Below, piece by piece: positions 26,801-36,210 of a stretch of 64,000 nt of DNA (position 1 is its first letter; every line of letters begins with the position of its first letter). A program made the position numbers and the translations under genes. Below the pieces are notes generated by a model. That model had not been told where the DNA came from and ran no database searches. It saw nothing but the letters and a program-made list of their open reading frames with translations. Source of the DNA: Rhodococcus qingshengii JCM 15477 (GTDB lineage Bacteria; Actinomycetota; Actinomycetes; Mycobacteriales; Mycobacteriaceae); the NCBI RefSeq assembly GCF_023221595.1, contig NZ_CP096563.1, positions 1,842,501 to 1,906,500 on the forward strand, in the 5' to 3' direction.

Positions 26801-27175
26801 ATGCCAACCATCAACCAGCTGGTCCGCAAGGGTCGCCGCGACAAGACCGCCAAGGTCAAGACGGCAGCCCTCAAGGGCAGCCCGCAGCGTCGTGGCGTGT
26901 GCACTCGCGTGTACACCACCACCCCCAAGAAGCCGAACTCCGCGCTCCGTAAGGTCGCACGTGTTCGCCTCACGACTTCGGTCGAGGTCACCGCGTACAT
27001 CCCCGGTGAAGGTCACAACCTTCAGGAGCACTCCATGGTGCTCGTCCGTGGCGGTCGTGTGAAGGACCTCCCGGGTGTCCGTTACAAGATCATCCGCGGC
27101 TCCCTCGACACCCAGGGTGTCAAGGGTCGCAAGCAGGCACGCAGCCGCTACGGCGCCAAGAAGGAGAAGAGCTAA
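26801..27175 (+). CDS. rpsL: 30S ribosomal protein S12
   Basis: A 124-residue S12, full length, decoding-centre protein of the small subunit. The two loops involved in streptomycin resistance read [12 protein letters not shown] (Lys43) and GGRVKDLPG (Lys88). Both lysines are present, so the allele looks wild type for streptomycin susceptibility at these positions. The start of rpsG shares its stop base (TAATG). Confidence 0.99.
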   Translation: MPTINQLVRKGRRDKTAKVKTAALKGSPQRRGVCTRVYTTTPKKPNSALRKVARVRLTTSVEVTAYIPGEGHNLQEHSMVLVRGGRVKDLPGVRYKIIRGSLDTQGVKGRKQARSRYGAKKEKS

Positions 27176-27645
27176 TGCCACGTAAGGGCCCCGCTCCGAA
27201 GCGCCCGCTCATCAACGACCCGGTTTACGGTTCCCCGTTGGTGACGCAGCTCGTCAACAAGATCCTGCTGGACGGCAAGAAGTCCACCGCAGAGCGAATC
27301 GTGTACCAGGCTCTCGAGCAGGCACGCGAGAAGACCGGCACCGATCCGGTCGTCACCCTCAAGCGCGCCCTGGACAACGTCAAGCCTGCACTCGAGGTTC
27401 GTAGCCGCCGCGTCGGTGGCGCTACCTACCAGGTGCCGGTCGAGGTTCGCCCCGGTCGTTCCACCACGCTGGCACTGCGCTGGCTGGTCACCTTCTCGCG
27501 TGCACGTCGTGAGAAGACCATGGTCGAGCGTCTCGCCAACGAGCTCCTCGATGCCAGCAATGGCCTCGGTGCAGCTGTGAAGCGTCGCGAAGACACTCAC
27601 AAGATGGCCGAAGCCAACAAGGCATTCGCCCACTACCGCTGGTGA
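27175..27645 (+). CDS. rpsG: 30S ribosomal protein S7
   Basis: A 156-residue S7, standard length, which nucleates folding of the 3' major domain of 16S r[14 protein letters not shown] at the N-terminus and the [16 protein letters not shown] and ALRWLV stretches are family hallmarks. Its ATG uses the last base of the rpsL stop codon, so the two are translationally coupled. A hairpin follows its stop. Confidence 0.99.
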   Translation: MPRKGPAPKRPLINDPVYGSPLVTQLVNKILLDGKKSTAERIVYQALEQAREKTGTDPVVTLKRALDNVKPALEVRSRRVGGATYQVPVEVRPGRSTTLALRWLVTFSRARREKTMVERLANELLDASNGLGAAVKRREDTHKMAEANKAFAHYRW

Positions 27646-27649
27646 TGTA

Positions 27650-27690
27650 AAGCGTCGGAGCAACTGCCATCGGGTGGGGCTCCGACGCTT
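27650..27690 (+). terminator. Hairpin between rpsG and fusA
   Basis: AAGCGTCGGAGC (27650-27661) pairs perfectly with GCTCCGACGCTT (27679-27690) across a 17-base loop, 5 bases after the rpsG stop. There is no T tract, so it may be a partial terminator or attenuator that sets the ratio of S12/S7 to EF-G, or an RNA processing/stability element. Confidence 0.55.
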
Positions 27691-27845
27691 GTCGCCGTTG
27701 GCGGCCTGATCATCGCGACCGATTCCGGACGCAGGTGGCCAGGTTCGCCTCGGCAGAGACATAATTGAAAGACCATGGCCCTGACGGTGGAACACACCGA
27801 TAAGGCCGACACCCGAAAACCAAGCAACGAGCGGGGAAGAAACCT

Positions 27846-29948
27846 GTGGCACAGGAAGTGCTGACTGACCTGAACAAGGTCCGCAACATCGGCATCATGG
27901 CGCACATCGATGCCGGCAAGACCACCACCACCGAGCGCATCCTGTTCTACACCGGTGTCAATTACAAGATCGGTGAGACGCACGACGGTGCGTCGACGAC
28001 GGACTGGATGGAGCAGGAGAAGGAACGCGGCATCACGATCACGTCTGCCGCCGTGACTTGCTTCTGGAACAACAACCAGATCAACATCATCGACACCCCC
28101 GGCCACGTCGACTTCACGGTCGAGGTGGAGCGGTCGCTGCGCGTGCTCGACGGCGCAGTTGCTGTCTTCGACGGTAAAGAGGGTGTCGAGCCGCAGTCCG
28201 AGCAGGTTTGGCGTCAGGCTGCCAAGTACGACGTTCCGCGCATCTGCTTCGTCAACAAGATGGACAAGATGGGCGCGGACTTCTACTTCACAGTCCAGAC
28301 CATCATCGACCGCTTGGGCGCGAAGCCGCTCGTTCTCCAGCTGCCCATCGGCGCTGAGGACGACTTCGACGGCGTCGTCGACCTGGTCGAGATGAAGGCC
28401 ATCACCTGGCGCGGCGTGGTCCCGACGGGAACCGCTCCGACCATCGAGGAGATCCCCGCGGATCTCGTCGAGAAGGCTGCCGAGTACCGCGAGAAGCTGC
28501 TCGAGACGGTTGCAGAGTCCGACGAAGCTCTCATGGAGAAGTACTTCGGCGGCGAAGAGCTCACCATCGAGGAGATCAAGGGCGCCATCCGCAAGATGAC
28601 GGTCGCCTCCGAGCTGTACCCGGTTCTCTGTGGCTCCGCGTTCAAGAACAAGGGCGTTCAGCCCATGCTCGACGCGGTCATCGACTACCTTCCGAACCCG
28701 CTGGACATCGGCGAGGTCATCGGCCACAAGCTCGGTGACGAAGAAGTAGAGATCACTCGCAAGCCGAGCAAGGACGAGCCGTTCTCGGCTCTCGCCTTCA
28801 AGATCGCTGCTCACCCGTTCTTCGGCAAGCTGACCTTCGTCCGCGTGTACTCGGGTCGTATCGATCCGGGTGCTCAGGTGCTCAACGCAACCAAGGGCAA
28901 GAAGGAGCGCATCGGAAAGCTCTTCCAGATGCACGCCAACAAGGAGAACCCGGTAGACGAGGCCGTAGCCGGCCACATCTACGCAATGATCGGCCTCAAG
29001 GACACCACCACCGGTGACACCTTGTGCGATCAGGCGAGCCCCATCGTCCTCGAGTCGATGTCGTTCCCCGCGCCGGTCATCCAGGTCTCCATCGAGCCCA
29101 AGACCAAGTCCGACCAGGAAAAGCTGGGCGTCGCGATCCAGAAGCTCGCCGAAGAGGACCCGACCTTCTCGGTCGAGCTCGACGAAGAGACCGGTCAGAC
29201 CGTCATCGGCGGTATGGGCGAGCTCCACCTCGATATCCTCGTCGACCGCATGCGTCGCGAGTTCAAGGTCGAGGCGAACGTCGGTAAGCCGCAGGTTGCG
29301 TACCGCGAGACCATCACCAAGAAGGTCGAGAAGCACGACTACACCCACAAGAAGCAGACGGGTGGCTCGGGCCAGTTCGCAAAGGTCATCATCGCTCTGG
29401 AGCCTTTCGTGGGCGAAGACGGTGCTACCTACGAGTTCGAGAACAAGGTCTCCGGTGGACGTATCCCGCGCGAGTACATCCCCTCCGTGGATGCCGGTGC
29501 GCAGGACGCGATGCAGTACGGTGTTCTCGCCGGCTACCCGCTCGTGAACCTGAAGCTGTCGCTGCTCGATGGTGCTTACCACGACGTCGACTCCTCGGAA
29601 ATGGCGTTCAAGGTTGCCGGTTCGCAGGCACTGAAGGAAGCCGCCCGCAAGGCCGGCCCCGTCATTCTCGAGCCGCTCATGGCTGTCGAGGTCACAACGC
29701 CCGAGGAGTACATGGGCGACGTGATCGGCGACCTCAACTCCCGCCGTGGCCAGATCCAGGCCATGGAGGAACGCAGTGGTGCCCGTGTCGTGAAGGCGCT
29801 GGTTCCGCTCTCGGAGATGTTCGGTTACATCGGTGACCTGCGGTCGAAGACCCAGGGCCGAGCGAACTTCTCCATGGTGTTCGATTCCTACGCAGAGGTT
29901 CCCGCGAACGTCTCGAAGGAAATCATCGCCAAGGCGACGGGCGAGTAA
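27846..29948 (+). CDS. fusA: Elongation factor G
   Basis: A 700-residue translocation GTPase. G1 motif AHIDAGKT at residues 19-26, G3 DTPGHVD and G4 NKMD are intact, followed by domains II-V including [11 protein letters not shown] and [10 protein letters not shown]. Start is GTG 27846, with GGGGAAGAAA upstream. The preceding 200-base gap holds the rpsG hairpin and a CATAAT hexamer (27760-27765) that could be a -10 element without a convincing -35. Confidence 0.99.
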   Translation: MAQEVLTDLNKVRNIGIMAHIDAGKTTTTERILFYTGVNYKIGETHDGASTTDWMEQEKERGITITSAAVTCFWNNNQINIIDTPGHVDFTVEVERSLRVLDGAVAVFDGKEGVEPQSEQVWRQAAKYDVPRICFVNKMDKMGADFYFTVQTIIDRLGAKPLVLQLPIGAEDDFDGVVDLVEMKAITWRGVVPTGTAPTIEEIPADLVEKAAEYREKLLETVAESDEALMEKYFGGEELTIEEIKGAIRKMTVASELYPVLCGSAFKNKGVQPMLDAVIDYLPNPLDIGEVIGHKLGDEEVEITRKPSKDEPFSALAFKIAAHPFFGKLTFVRVYSGRIDPGAQVLNATKGKKERIGKLFQMHANKENPVDEAVAGHIYAMIGLKDTTTGDTLCDQASPIVLESMSFPAPVIQVSIEPKTKSDQEKLGVAIQKLAEEDPTFSVELDEETGQTVIGGMGELHLDILVDRMRREFKVEANVGKPQVAYRETITKKVEKHDYTHKKQTGGSGQFAKVIIALEPFVGEDGATYEFENKVSGGRIPREYIPSVDAGAQDAMQYGVLAGYPLVNLKLSLLDGAYHDVDSSEMAFKVAGSQALKEAARKAGPVILEPLMAVEVTTPEEYMGDVIGDLNSRRGQIQAMEERSGARVVKALVPLSEMFGYIGDLRSKTQGRANFSMVFDSYAEVPANVSKEIIAKATGE

Positions 29949-30073
29949 GCACAGCGAGCTCCCCAGCCCGCGCCGGCAAGTAACCTCGGTTTCTTCCGGC
30001 ACGAAGCACGACCTAGTAACAACCAACCGCACTGCTGCATACGGCAAGCAACAACAGTCCAGGAGGACACAAA

Positions 30074-31264
30074 GTGGCGAAGGCGAAGTTCGAGCGGACG
30101 AAGCCGCACGTGAACATCGGCACCATTGGTCACGTCGACCACGGCAAGACCACGACGACGGCGGCCATCACCAAGGTTCTCGCGGATGCATTCCCCGACC
30201 TGAACGAGGCTTCGGCCTTCGATCAGATCGACAAGGCTCCCGAGGAAAAGGCTCGTGGCATCACGATCAACATCTCGCATGTTGAGTACCAGACGGAAAA
30301 GCGCCACTACGCGCACGTCGATGCACCGGGTCACGCCGACTACATCAAGAACATGATCACCGGCGCAGCTCAGATGGACGGCGCTATCCTCGTCGTCGCA
30401 GCTACCGACGGCCCGATGCCCCAGACGCGCGAGCATGTCCTGCTCGCTCGCCAGGTTGGCGTTCCTTACATCCTCGTCGCCCTGAACAAGGCCGACATGG
30501 TTGACGACGACGAGATCCTCGAGCTCGTCGAGATGGAGGTCCGCGAACTGCTGGCCGCTCAGGAATTCGACGAGGAAGCCCCCGTCATTCCGATCTCGGC
30601 ACTCAAGGCACTCGAGGGTGACCCGAAGTGGACGCAGTCCATCCTCGACCTGATGGCTGCTGTCGACGAGTCCATCCCGGACCCGATTCGTGAGACCGAG
30701 AAGCCCTTCCTCATGCCCGTCGAGGACGTCTTCACGATCACCGGCCGTGGCACCGTTGTCACCGGTCGTATCGAGCGTGGCGTTGTCAACGTCAACGAAG
30801 AGGTCGAGATCGTCGGCATCAAGGAAACCTCGACCAAGACCACGGTCACGGGTATCGAGATGTTCCGCAAGCTGCTCGACTCGGGCCAGGCCGGCGACAA
30901 CGTCGGACTGCTCGTTCGTGGCATCAAGCGCGAAGATGTCGAGCGTGGACAGGTTGTCGTCAAGCCGGGCACCACGACTCCCCACACGGAGTTCGAGGGC
31001 CAGGCATACATCCTGTCGAAGGACGAGGGCGGCCGCCACACCCCGTTCTTCAACAACTACCGCCCGCAGTTCTACTTCCGTACCACGGACGTTACGGGCG
31101 TCGTGACGCTGCCTGAGGGCACCGAGATGGTCATGCCCGGTGACAACACCGAGATGTCCGTCAAGCTGATCCAGCCTGTCGCCATGGACGAGGGCCTGCG
31201 CTTCGCAATTCGCGAAGGCGGCCGTACGGTCGGCGCCGGCAAGGTTGCCAAGATCATCAAGTGA
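30074..31264 (+). CDS. tuf: Elongation factor Tu
   Basis: A 396-residue EF-Tu delivering aminoacyl-tRNA to the ribosome. GTP-binding motifs GHVDHGKT (residues 19-26), DAPGHADY and NKAD are present, and the C-terminal barrels end in [10 protein letters not shown]. The GTG start follows a perfect AGGAGG by 7 bases. It is the last gene of the str operon, with a terminator 34 bases after the stop. Confidence 0.99.
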   Translation: MAKAKFERTKPHVNIGTIGHVDHGKTTTTAAITKVLADAFPDLNEASAFDQIDKAPEEKARGITINISHVEYQTEKRHYAHVDAPGHADYIKNMITGAAQMDGAILVVAATDGPMPQTREHVLLARQVGVPYILVALNKADMVDDDEILELVEMEVRELLAAQEFDEEAPVIPISALKALEGDPKWTQSILDLMAAVDESIPDPIRETEKPFLMPVEDVFTITGRGTVVTGRIERGVVNVNEEVEIVGIKETSTKTTVTGIEMFRKLLDSGQAGDNVGLLVRGIKREDVERGQVVVKPGTTTPHTEFEGQAYILSKDEGGRHTPFFNNYRPQFYFRTTDVTGVVTLPEGTEMVMPGDNTEMSVKLIQPVAMDEGLRFAIREGGRTVGAGKVAKIIK

Positions 31265-31298
31265 GACTCTTGTCTCGCTAGCTGATTCACAGCACTGA

Positions 31299-31336
31299 AA
31301 AAGGCGCTCATTCCCTTCGGGGAGTGAGCGCCTTTT
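31299..31336 (+). terminator. Intrinsic terminator after tuf
   Basis: AAAAGGCGCTCATTCCC (31299-31315) pairs with GGGAGTGAGCGCCTTTT (31320-31336), one G-U pair, around a short TTCG-containing loop. It ends in four T. The A-run on the left arm makes it potentially bidirectional, serving the leftward amaP operon ending at 31402. Confidence 0.92.
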
Positions 31337-31401
31337 CTGTGTCTTCCATCGGTTGGCCTGTGATCGAGTGTTCGGTGATCGGGTGCCTGCGTGGTTCTTA
31401 C

Positions 31402-31965
31402 TTACTTGTTGGCTTCCACCCGGTCGAGGTGCAGCAGAACCTGTACTGCGACGGTCGAGCCGTCCAGGCTGCGCCTGGTTGCGCCGGCGATACGTTCGGC
31501 CGAAGCGGTGAATCCGGCGACGTCGATCGACGGATCTGCAGTGACGACAATCGACAGCGTCGGCAGTCCGCGATCGACCGTCGCTTTGCTCTTGGTGCTC
31601 CGCACGCCGGTCAGCTGAGCGAGCTCGGCCGCTACGCCGTCTGCGACGGGTCCGAGATCCACGCTGACGTCGGTACCGGATTCGTTGTGCCGCAATGTGA
31701 CTGCGCTTGTGCGGCGCCGGCGAAGGTTCAGGTACAACAGCCCGAAACCGGCGAAGACACAGAGGACGAAGGTGCCCGACAGTACCCAGTGCCACCACGG
31801 CTCCTCCGGAAGGCCGAAGAGGACCTCCCGATCGAAGCGTGACACCCAGGTTCGAATCAGCGACGCGCCCGCGTCCCACGCGATGGCGTATGCGCCCGCC
31901 GCGAGGAGTGCGATTCCGACGATGAGGACGATGATCCGATCGACCGCGGAGATCCAACGGTTCAC
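31402..31965 (-). CDS. amaP: Alkaline shock response membrane anchor protein AmaP
   Basis: A 187-residue protein with two N-terminal membrane helices (IIVLIVGIALLAAGAYAIA and WVLSGTFVLCVFAGFGLLYL). A cytosolic part of beta/alpha type follows, which in AmaP anchors Asp23 to the membrane. It is the last gene of a five-gene leftward Asp23 operon and overlaps the upstream gene by 4 bp. Envelope stress role is by family. Confidence 0.85.
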   Translation of the reverse strand: MNRWISAVDRIIVLIVGIALLAAGAYAIAWDAGASLIRTWVSRFDREVLFGLPEEPWWHWVLSGTFVLCVFAGFGLLYLNLRRRRTSAVTLRHNESGTDVSVDLGPVADGVAAELAQLTGVRSTKSKATVDRGLPTLSIVVTADPSIDVAGFTASAERIAGATRRSLDGSTVAVQVLLHLDRVEANK

Positions 31966-32936
31966 GAGGCGTCCTTTCGTCGTACTACAGTTTCTCGCAC
32001 GACAACCGAAAGTTGCAGTGGCCGCTGCAGTATCGCGAGGTGGGGCCGAACCGCCGCGTCGACGGCTGCGGCAAGTTCAGCTCGATCGCCACCGGTCGAT
32101 TCGATGTGGACCTTGACGTGTTTACGGTCGACGCTGGTGTGAGCCGAGCCGACGCCGGGAACGACCGCTGCGTGGCTACTGCACAGACGTGCAATGTCAG
32201 TCGGCCGCATCCACACCGTCGATGCGCTCGGGTTCCCGAGTGGGACATGGGTTTTCGCACGGCGTTTGATCGCCGACATTATCAGGACAACACCCGCGAC
32301 AACGGCAGCGATTGCCACCGGAAGTAGCCACGGTTGCCAGTGCAGACGAGACGTCCACTCCACGGAGTTTCGGATCCAGGGTGCCGATTCGAAAGTTCCA
32401 CGGTTGATGAACCATTCGCGCGAGACGACGAAGGCGAGTGCGAGTAGACCACACGCGATGACGACGGCCGAAACCGCGGCCGCCGGGTTCGCAGAGGGGA
32501 CCCGCGGCGGAATCGGATCCGAGAGTGCCTGCTGTGCCGGGCCCTCCGCGATCTCGACGCCGGAAACACAGGAGTCGTCAGAACCCTCGGTTGCCGCGAT
32601 CATCACGTTCATGTCGTGGAGTGGAAGCCCGGTCAGCGATTCGACGCTGCGACCGACTTCCGTTCGCACCCGGCCGGTCAACTCGGTGACCGAACACGGC
32701 CAGGACACGGCGAGGAAGAGATTGATCGCGACGGCGTCGCTACCCATCGAGATGTCGGCTCGCGGAAGATCGCGTCCGGTCAGGCGGGTCAAGCCACCGG
32801 ACTGGCGGACCACCCCCGGGACGTTCACCGCTGCGGCCGTGGCGATCTTGGCCATCGCACGGTCCTTGATGACCAAGGAGCCGCGTAGGCCAGGATCGTC
32901 CGCTGCGCTGGGATCGGACGGCTCAGCCACGGCCAC
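31962..32936 (-). CDS. Asp23-like / DUF6286 membrane protein
   Basis: About 324 residues. The N-terminal third resembles Asp23/Gls24 (GSLVIKDRAMAKIATAAAVNVPGVV, then AINLFLAVSWPCSVTELTGRVRTEV). Two membrane helices follow (VSAVVIACGLLALAFVV and WLLPVAIAAVVAGVVLIM), then a C-terminal DUF6286-type domain. The start is uncertain: GTG 32936 or GTG 32930, both slightly overlapping the upstream small gene; the longer frame to 33041 overlaps that gene fully and was rejected. It combines the cytosolic and membrane elements of the Asp23 system in one chain. Confidence 0.78.
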   Translation of the reverse strand: MAVAEPSDPSAADDPGLRGSLVIKDRAMAKIATAAAVNVPGVVRQSGGLTRLTGRDLPRADISMGSDAVAINLFLAVSWPCSVTELTGRVRTEVGRSVESLTGLPLHDMNVMIAATEGSDDSCVSGVEIAEGPAQQALSDPIPPRVPSANPAAAVSAVVIACGLLALAFVVSREWFINRGTFESAPWIRNSVEWTSRLHWQPWLLPVAIAAVVAGVVLIMSAIKRRAKTHVPLGNPSASTVWMRPTDIARLCSSHAAVVPGVGSAHTSVDRKHVKVHIESTGGDRAELAAAVDAAVRPHLAILQRPLQLSVVVRETVVRRKDAS

Positions 32937-33102
32937 GGCTTCGGAGGATCGCGCCGAGGTCGAGATGTCCGTCGCGGTGTGCTCCGATCGCCATACCGGC
33001 GGCGCCGAGCAGGACTGCGAAGACGAAACCGCTGAACCCACCCATGATTCCGGCGAGTGCGAGGAGCAGACCGACCAGCAGTCCGACGGTGGTGCTGTTC
33101 AT
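32923..33102 (-). CDS. Small membrane protein of the Asp23 operon (DUF2273-like)
   Basis: A 59-residue protein: MNSTTVGLLVGLLLALAG and GFSGFVFAVLLGAAGMAIGA form two close hydrophobic helices, followed by a short basic tail (RSRGRG). It resembles the small DUF2273 proteins found beside asp23 genes. GAAGGGA precedes the ATG at 33102. It begins one base after the stop of the upstream Asp23-like gene. Confidence 0.78.
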   Translation of the reverse strand: MNSTTVGLLVGLLLALAGIMGGFSGFVFAVLLGAAGMAIGAHRDGHLDLGAILRSRGRG

Positions 33103-33103
33103 G

Positions 33104-33481
33104 TCAGTTCCCTTCTCGAATGTTCGGTGCAATGTCTGTGACGGTGGCAGGCTCGGTGACTGCGTTTTCGGCATCAACGGGTAGATATCCCGCTGTCGAC
33201 AGGTCGCCGACGGTCACGTTCACCGGTACGTCGACCAATCTCGCCACCACCGCTCGTACGCGCTCGGCGACGCTGCGAACGTCGGCCGGATAGTGAACGG
33301 AAATGTGTACAGCACAGGAGTTTTCGTCGACGACGACGCCGGTGATGCGGCGTCCGGGGAGGTAGGTTCCGACTTCGCCGAACTGTCCTCCGTGCAGATC
33401 TGCCACTTCCGGGATGGCAAGAACCGCGTCGGCGACTACCTCGGCCGCGTCGATCTCGCGGCCGGCGTCGGCGGTACTCAC
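33104..33481 (-). CDS. Asp23/Gls24-like protein (short)
   Basis: A 125-residue soluble protein with the alternating beta/alpha pattern of Asp23/Gls24: EVVADAVLAIPEVADLHGG, GRRITGVVVDENSCAVHISVHY and VAERVRAVVARLVDVPVNVTV. It is divergent from the longer Asp23 protein upstream, whose stop it overlaps by 4 bp, suggesting a hetero-oligomeric layer at the membrane. Confidence 0.78.
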   Translation of the reverse strand: MSTADAGREIDAAEVVADAVLAIPEVADLHGGQFGEVGTYLPGRRITGVVVDENSCAVHISVHYPADVRSVAERVRAVVARLVDVPVNVTVGDLSTAGYLPVDAENAVTEPATVTDIAPNIREGN

Positions 33482-33945
33482 TGAACCCTCGGCTTGGCTT
33501 CCGGATCGGTACTGCCGCCGCTCTCTGCATCCTCGAAGAGCATGACGTCGAAGACGGTGATGTTGACCTCGGTGACCTCGAGACCCGTCATGCTTTCCAC
33601 TGCGGCAATGACGTTGCGGCGGATACCTACCGCCAGTTCGTGGAGTGCGACGCCGTACTCGGCGACAATGCCGATGTCGATGGCGGCTTGTTTCTCGCCT
33701 ACCTCCACCGCCACGCCCTGGGCATGGTTGACGCGGGCGCCCGGTATGCGGTCGCGAAGTGCCCCCACCGCACGCGCTGTGCCCCCGCCGACGTCGTACA
33801 CGCCGTTGATCTCGCGGGTCGCGATACCGGCGATCTTGGCGACCACGGCGTCGGCGATGATCGTCTTACCCTGGGTGCTGACTAGTTCCGCGCCACCGTC
33901 GGCGCCGAATCGGACGCTGTTCTTTTCACTGGAATCGCTGGTCAT
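33478..33945 (-). CDS. Asp23/Gls24 family envelope stress response protein
   Basis: A 155-residue canonical family member: TIIADAVVAKIAGIATREINGVYDVGG, EVGEKQAAIDIGIVAEYGVALHELAVGIRRNVIAAVESMTGLEV and the closing VNITVFDV strand, each seen in order. The ATG at 33945 has CAGGGAG upstream. First gene of the operon Asp23 - Asp23-like - small membrane protein - Asp23/DUF6286 - AmaP, probably expressed under cell-wall or alkaline stress. Confidence 0.88.
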   Translation of the reverse strand: MTSDSSEKNSVRFGADGGAELVSTQGKTIIADAVVAKIAGIATREINGVYDVGGGTARAVGALRDRIPGARVNHAQGVAVEVGEKQAAIDIGIVAEYGVALHELAVGIRRNVIAAVESMTGLEVTEVNITVFDVMLFEDAESGGSTDPEAKPRVQ

Positions 33946-34129
33946 GGGGGCTCCCTGCTCATGTGTCAGTGCGTGCGTCTGAAGTACCTCCAACTGTAGT
34001 GACTGGTAGGTGACCATGCGGGATGCACCACACCTACTCCGGCATTTGGTATGGCAGAGTCGGAGGCAAATAGTGACGGCGTTCATAGTGAGCGCTGCAA
34101 GTGACGTGGGTCGGACAGGGTGGTACGTG

Positions 34130-35308
34130 GTGGCACGGATAGTGATCGTGGGTGCGGGTTTGTCGGGACTGCGGACCGTCGAGGAACTGCGACGAGCGGG
34201 TTTCGAAGGTGAATTGACGCTCGCGGGTGGGGAAACGCATCTGCCCTACGACAGGCCTCCGTTGTCGAAGGAAGTGATCCGCGGCGACAAGGACGAGACG
34301 ACCTTGCGTCCGGCCGAGTTCTACGTCGAGAACAAGGTCGATCTCAAGCTCGGTTCGCCGGCAACCTCGGTGGACACGGTCGCCAAGTCGGTGGCGTTCG
34401 CCGACGGATCCACCCTGGACTACGACGAGTTGGTCATCGCGACCGGACTGACTCCGCGTCGCATCGCCGGCCTTCCGGAGTTGTCCGGAGTGCACGTTCT
34501 GCGCTCCATCGAGGAAGCGTTGGCCCTCCGCGCCGACCTTGCTCCCGGTAAGCGTGCGCTGATCGTCGGGGCCGGCTTCATCGGCTGCGAACTGGCCGCG
34601 AGCATGAAGTCTCACGGCGTCGACGTCGTGTTGCTCGAACCCCAGCCGACGCCGCTGGCGTCGGTGCTCGGCCCCACCGTCGGCGCCCTCGTCGAACGTC
34701 TGCATCGGAACGAGGGCATCGACGTCCGAGTCGGTACGGGCTTGACCTCGTTGTCCGGCGACGGAGCGGTTGCCGCTGCGACCTTGAGTGACGGTTCGGA
34801 AATCCCGGTCGACGTGGTCGCGATCGGAGTCGGTTCGGTGCCGGTCACGGAATGGCTCGACGGTTCGGGGATCGAACTCGACAACGGAGTGCTCTGCGAC
34901 GGCGTCGGCCGCACCAGCACCGAACACGTCTGGGCGGTCGGCGACGTCGCGTCCTGGCAGATCGGAGATCGACGCAAGCGTGTCGAACACTGGACCAATG
35001 CTGGGGACCAGGCCAAGATCCTGGCGGGAGCGATCACCGGAACGGGTGATCCGGACGCGCCGGCGCAGGTTCCGTACTTCTGGAGCGATCAGTACGACGT
35101 CAAGATCCAGGCATTGGGGACCGTCGCACCCACGGACACCGTTCACATCGTGAAGGACGACGGCCGAAAGTTCGTCGCCTACTACGAGCGCGACGGTGTG
35201 CTGGCAGCTGTCGTCGGCGGCGGTAGCGCGGGAGCTGTGATGAAGATGCGCGCGAAGATCGCAGCCGGCACGCCCATCTCGGACGTGTTGGAGTCCACAC
35301 CGGCCTGA
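34130..35308 (+). CDS. FAD-dependent ferredoxin reductase (rhodocoxin-reductase-like)
   Basis: A 392-residue NAD(P)H:ferredoxin reductase of the putidaredoxin/rhodocoxin reductase family. FAD site IVIVGAGLSGLRTVEEL near the start, PYDRPPLSKEVI, NAD site ALIVGAGFIGCELAASMKSHG at about residues 145-165, and the FAD contact VWAVGDVASW near residue 270. It passes electrons from NAD(P)H to a ferredoxin for a P450 or ring hydroxylase; no ferredoxin gene is adjacent. GTG 34130 has ACAGGG upstream; GTG 34127 is an alternative. Confidence 0.9.
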   Translation: MARIVIVGAGLSGLRTVEELRRAGFEGELTLAGGETHLPYDRPPLSKEVIRGDKDETTLRPAEFYVENKVDLKLGSPATSVDTVAKSVAFADGSTLDYDELVIATGLTPRRIAGLPELSGVHVLRSIEEALALRADLAPGKRALIVGAGFIGCELAASMKSHGVDVVLLEPQPTPLASVLGPTVGALVERLHRNEGIDVRVGTGLTSLSGDGAVAAATLSDGSEIPVDVVAIGVGSVPVTEWLDGSGIELDNGVLCDGVGRTSTEHVWAVGDVASWQIGDRRKRVEHWTNAGDQAKILAGAITGTGDPDAPAQVPYFWSDQYDVKIQALGTVAPTDTVHIVKDDGRKFVAYYERDGVLAAVVGGGSAGAVMKMRAKIAAGTPISDVLESTPA

Positions 35309-35350
35309 ACGGATGAGGCAGGACCGGTTCCGAGACGATAGATTTGTGCG

Positions 35351-36115
35351 GTGATCGTTGCACTCATCGACTCGGGACTGGGCCTGCTCCCTACCTCTGC
35401 GTGGCTCAGACGCCTGCGCCCGGATCTCGATCTTGTGCTGTCCCTCGATCCGGACGGCGCCCCCTGGGGGCCCAAGCCCGAGGAGTGGGTCGTCGACCGG
35501 GTACTCGGTGCGGTGCGGCGGAGCCTCGATCGTGGGGCTCAGGTCATCGTTCTTCCATGCAATACCGCGAGCGTCACCGCTCTCCCACACGTCCGCGAAC
35601 TGGTCGGACCGGGTGTGCCGGTCATCGGAACGGTGCCCGCGATCAAGCCCGCGGCCGCCGCGTGCGATTCAGTGGCGATCTGGGCTACCGCCGCGACGAC
35701 TGCCAGCCGGTACCAAGCCGATCTGATCGAACAGTTCGGCAACGGCGCCAAGGTCGTCGGGGTGCCGTGCCACGGCCTGGCCGATTCGATAGACCTCGGT
35801 GATCGTGCAGCCGCACTTGCAGCCATCGAATCCGCAGTGGCCCGGACGCCGGACGACGTCAACGGCGTTGTCCTCGGCTGCACGCACTACCCACTGCTCG
35901 CGGACGAAATCGCAGCGCGGCTACCCGCCGGTGTCACACTCTTCGACAGTGCCGAAGCCGTTGCACGACAGACCCTGCGGCGGATCGACGGGCTCGGTGA
36001 CGCGGGTGAAGGATCGGGAACCGTCGAGGTTTTCGTGAGTGGTCGTCCGGGCGCGCTACCGCCCAGCGCCGAAGCCTTCGACGCCGGGCGGTTGTTGGGC
36101 GCGATCAAAGCCTGA
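35351..36115 (+). CDS. Glutamate racemase-like protein (Asp/Glu racemase family)
   Basis: A 254-residue member of the MurI superfamily. Both catalytic cysteines are present: VLPCNTASVTALPHV and GVVLGCTHYPLLADEI. The N-terminal DSGxGG motif of MurI is altered (LIDSGLGLLPTSAWL) and the region after it diverges. It may therefore be a second, specialised racemase rather than the essential MurI, which in rhodococci I would expect near rph elsewhere. GTG start. It would interconvert L- and D-glutamate, or a related amino acid, without a cofactor. Confidence 0.78.
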   Translation: MIVALIDSGLGLLPTSAWLRRLRPDLDLVLSLDPDGAPWGPKPEEWVVDRVLGAVRRSLDRGAQVIVLPCNTASVTALPHVRELVGPGVPVIGTVPAIKPAAAACDSVAIWATAATTASRYQADLIEQFGNGAKVVGVPCHGLADSIDLGDRAAALAAIESAVARTPDDVNGVVLGCTHYPLLADEIAARLPAGVTLFDSAEAVARQTLRRIDGLGDAGEGSGTVEVFVSGRPGALPPSAEAFDAGRLLGAIKA

Positions 36116-36138
36116 TCCAACCTGTATTCAGCCATTCA

Positions 36139-36210
36139 TCAACGGGCAGCTACTCCGCTCTGTCAATGGGCGGCTACGCCGCTCCGTCAATGTGCGGCTA
36201 CGCCGCCGTG
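36139..36210. repeat. Three 24-bp REP-like tandem repeats
   Basis: Three direct units of 24 bp (36139-36162, 36163-36186, 36187-36210) with consensus TCAATGGGCGGCTACGCCGC plus four variable bases. Units 2 and 3 contain the palindrome GCGGCTACGCCGC (GCGGC-TAC-GCCGC); unit 1 is the most diverged. They lie between the convergent racemase and SPW genes, and unit 3 forms the last codons of the SPW gene. Read leftward each unit would encode xSGVAAH/R followed by TGA. Confidence 0.88.

Noticed and set aside
27633..30047. 804-codon leftward frame opposite fusA
   Set aside because: It lies fully antisense to rpsG/fusA, has Arg/Asp/Val-rich low-complexity composition, and arises from the codon bias of a highly expressed gene.
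29888..31957. 689-codon leftward frame opposite tuf
   Set aside because: Antisense to tuf and to the amaP gene in another frame; no family resemblance.
34034..35590. 518-codon leftward frame opposite the ferredoxin reductase
   Set aside because: Shadow frame; the rightward gene has clear FAD and NAD motifs.
36139..36210. CRISPR-like array
   Set aside because: The units are directly adjacent without spacers, only three in number, and one forms coding sequence; no cas genes are present.
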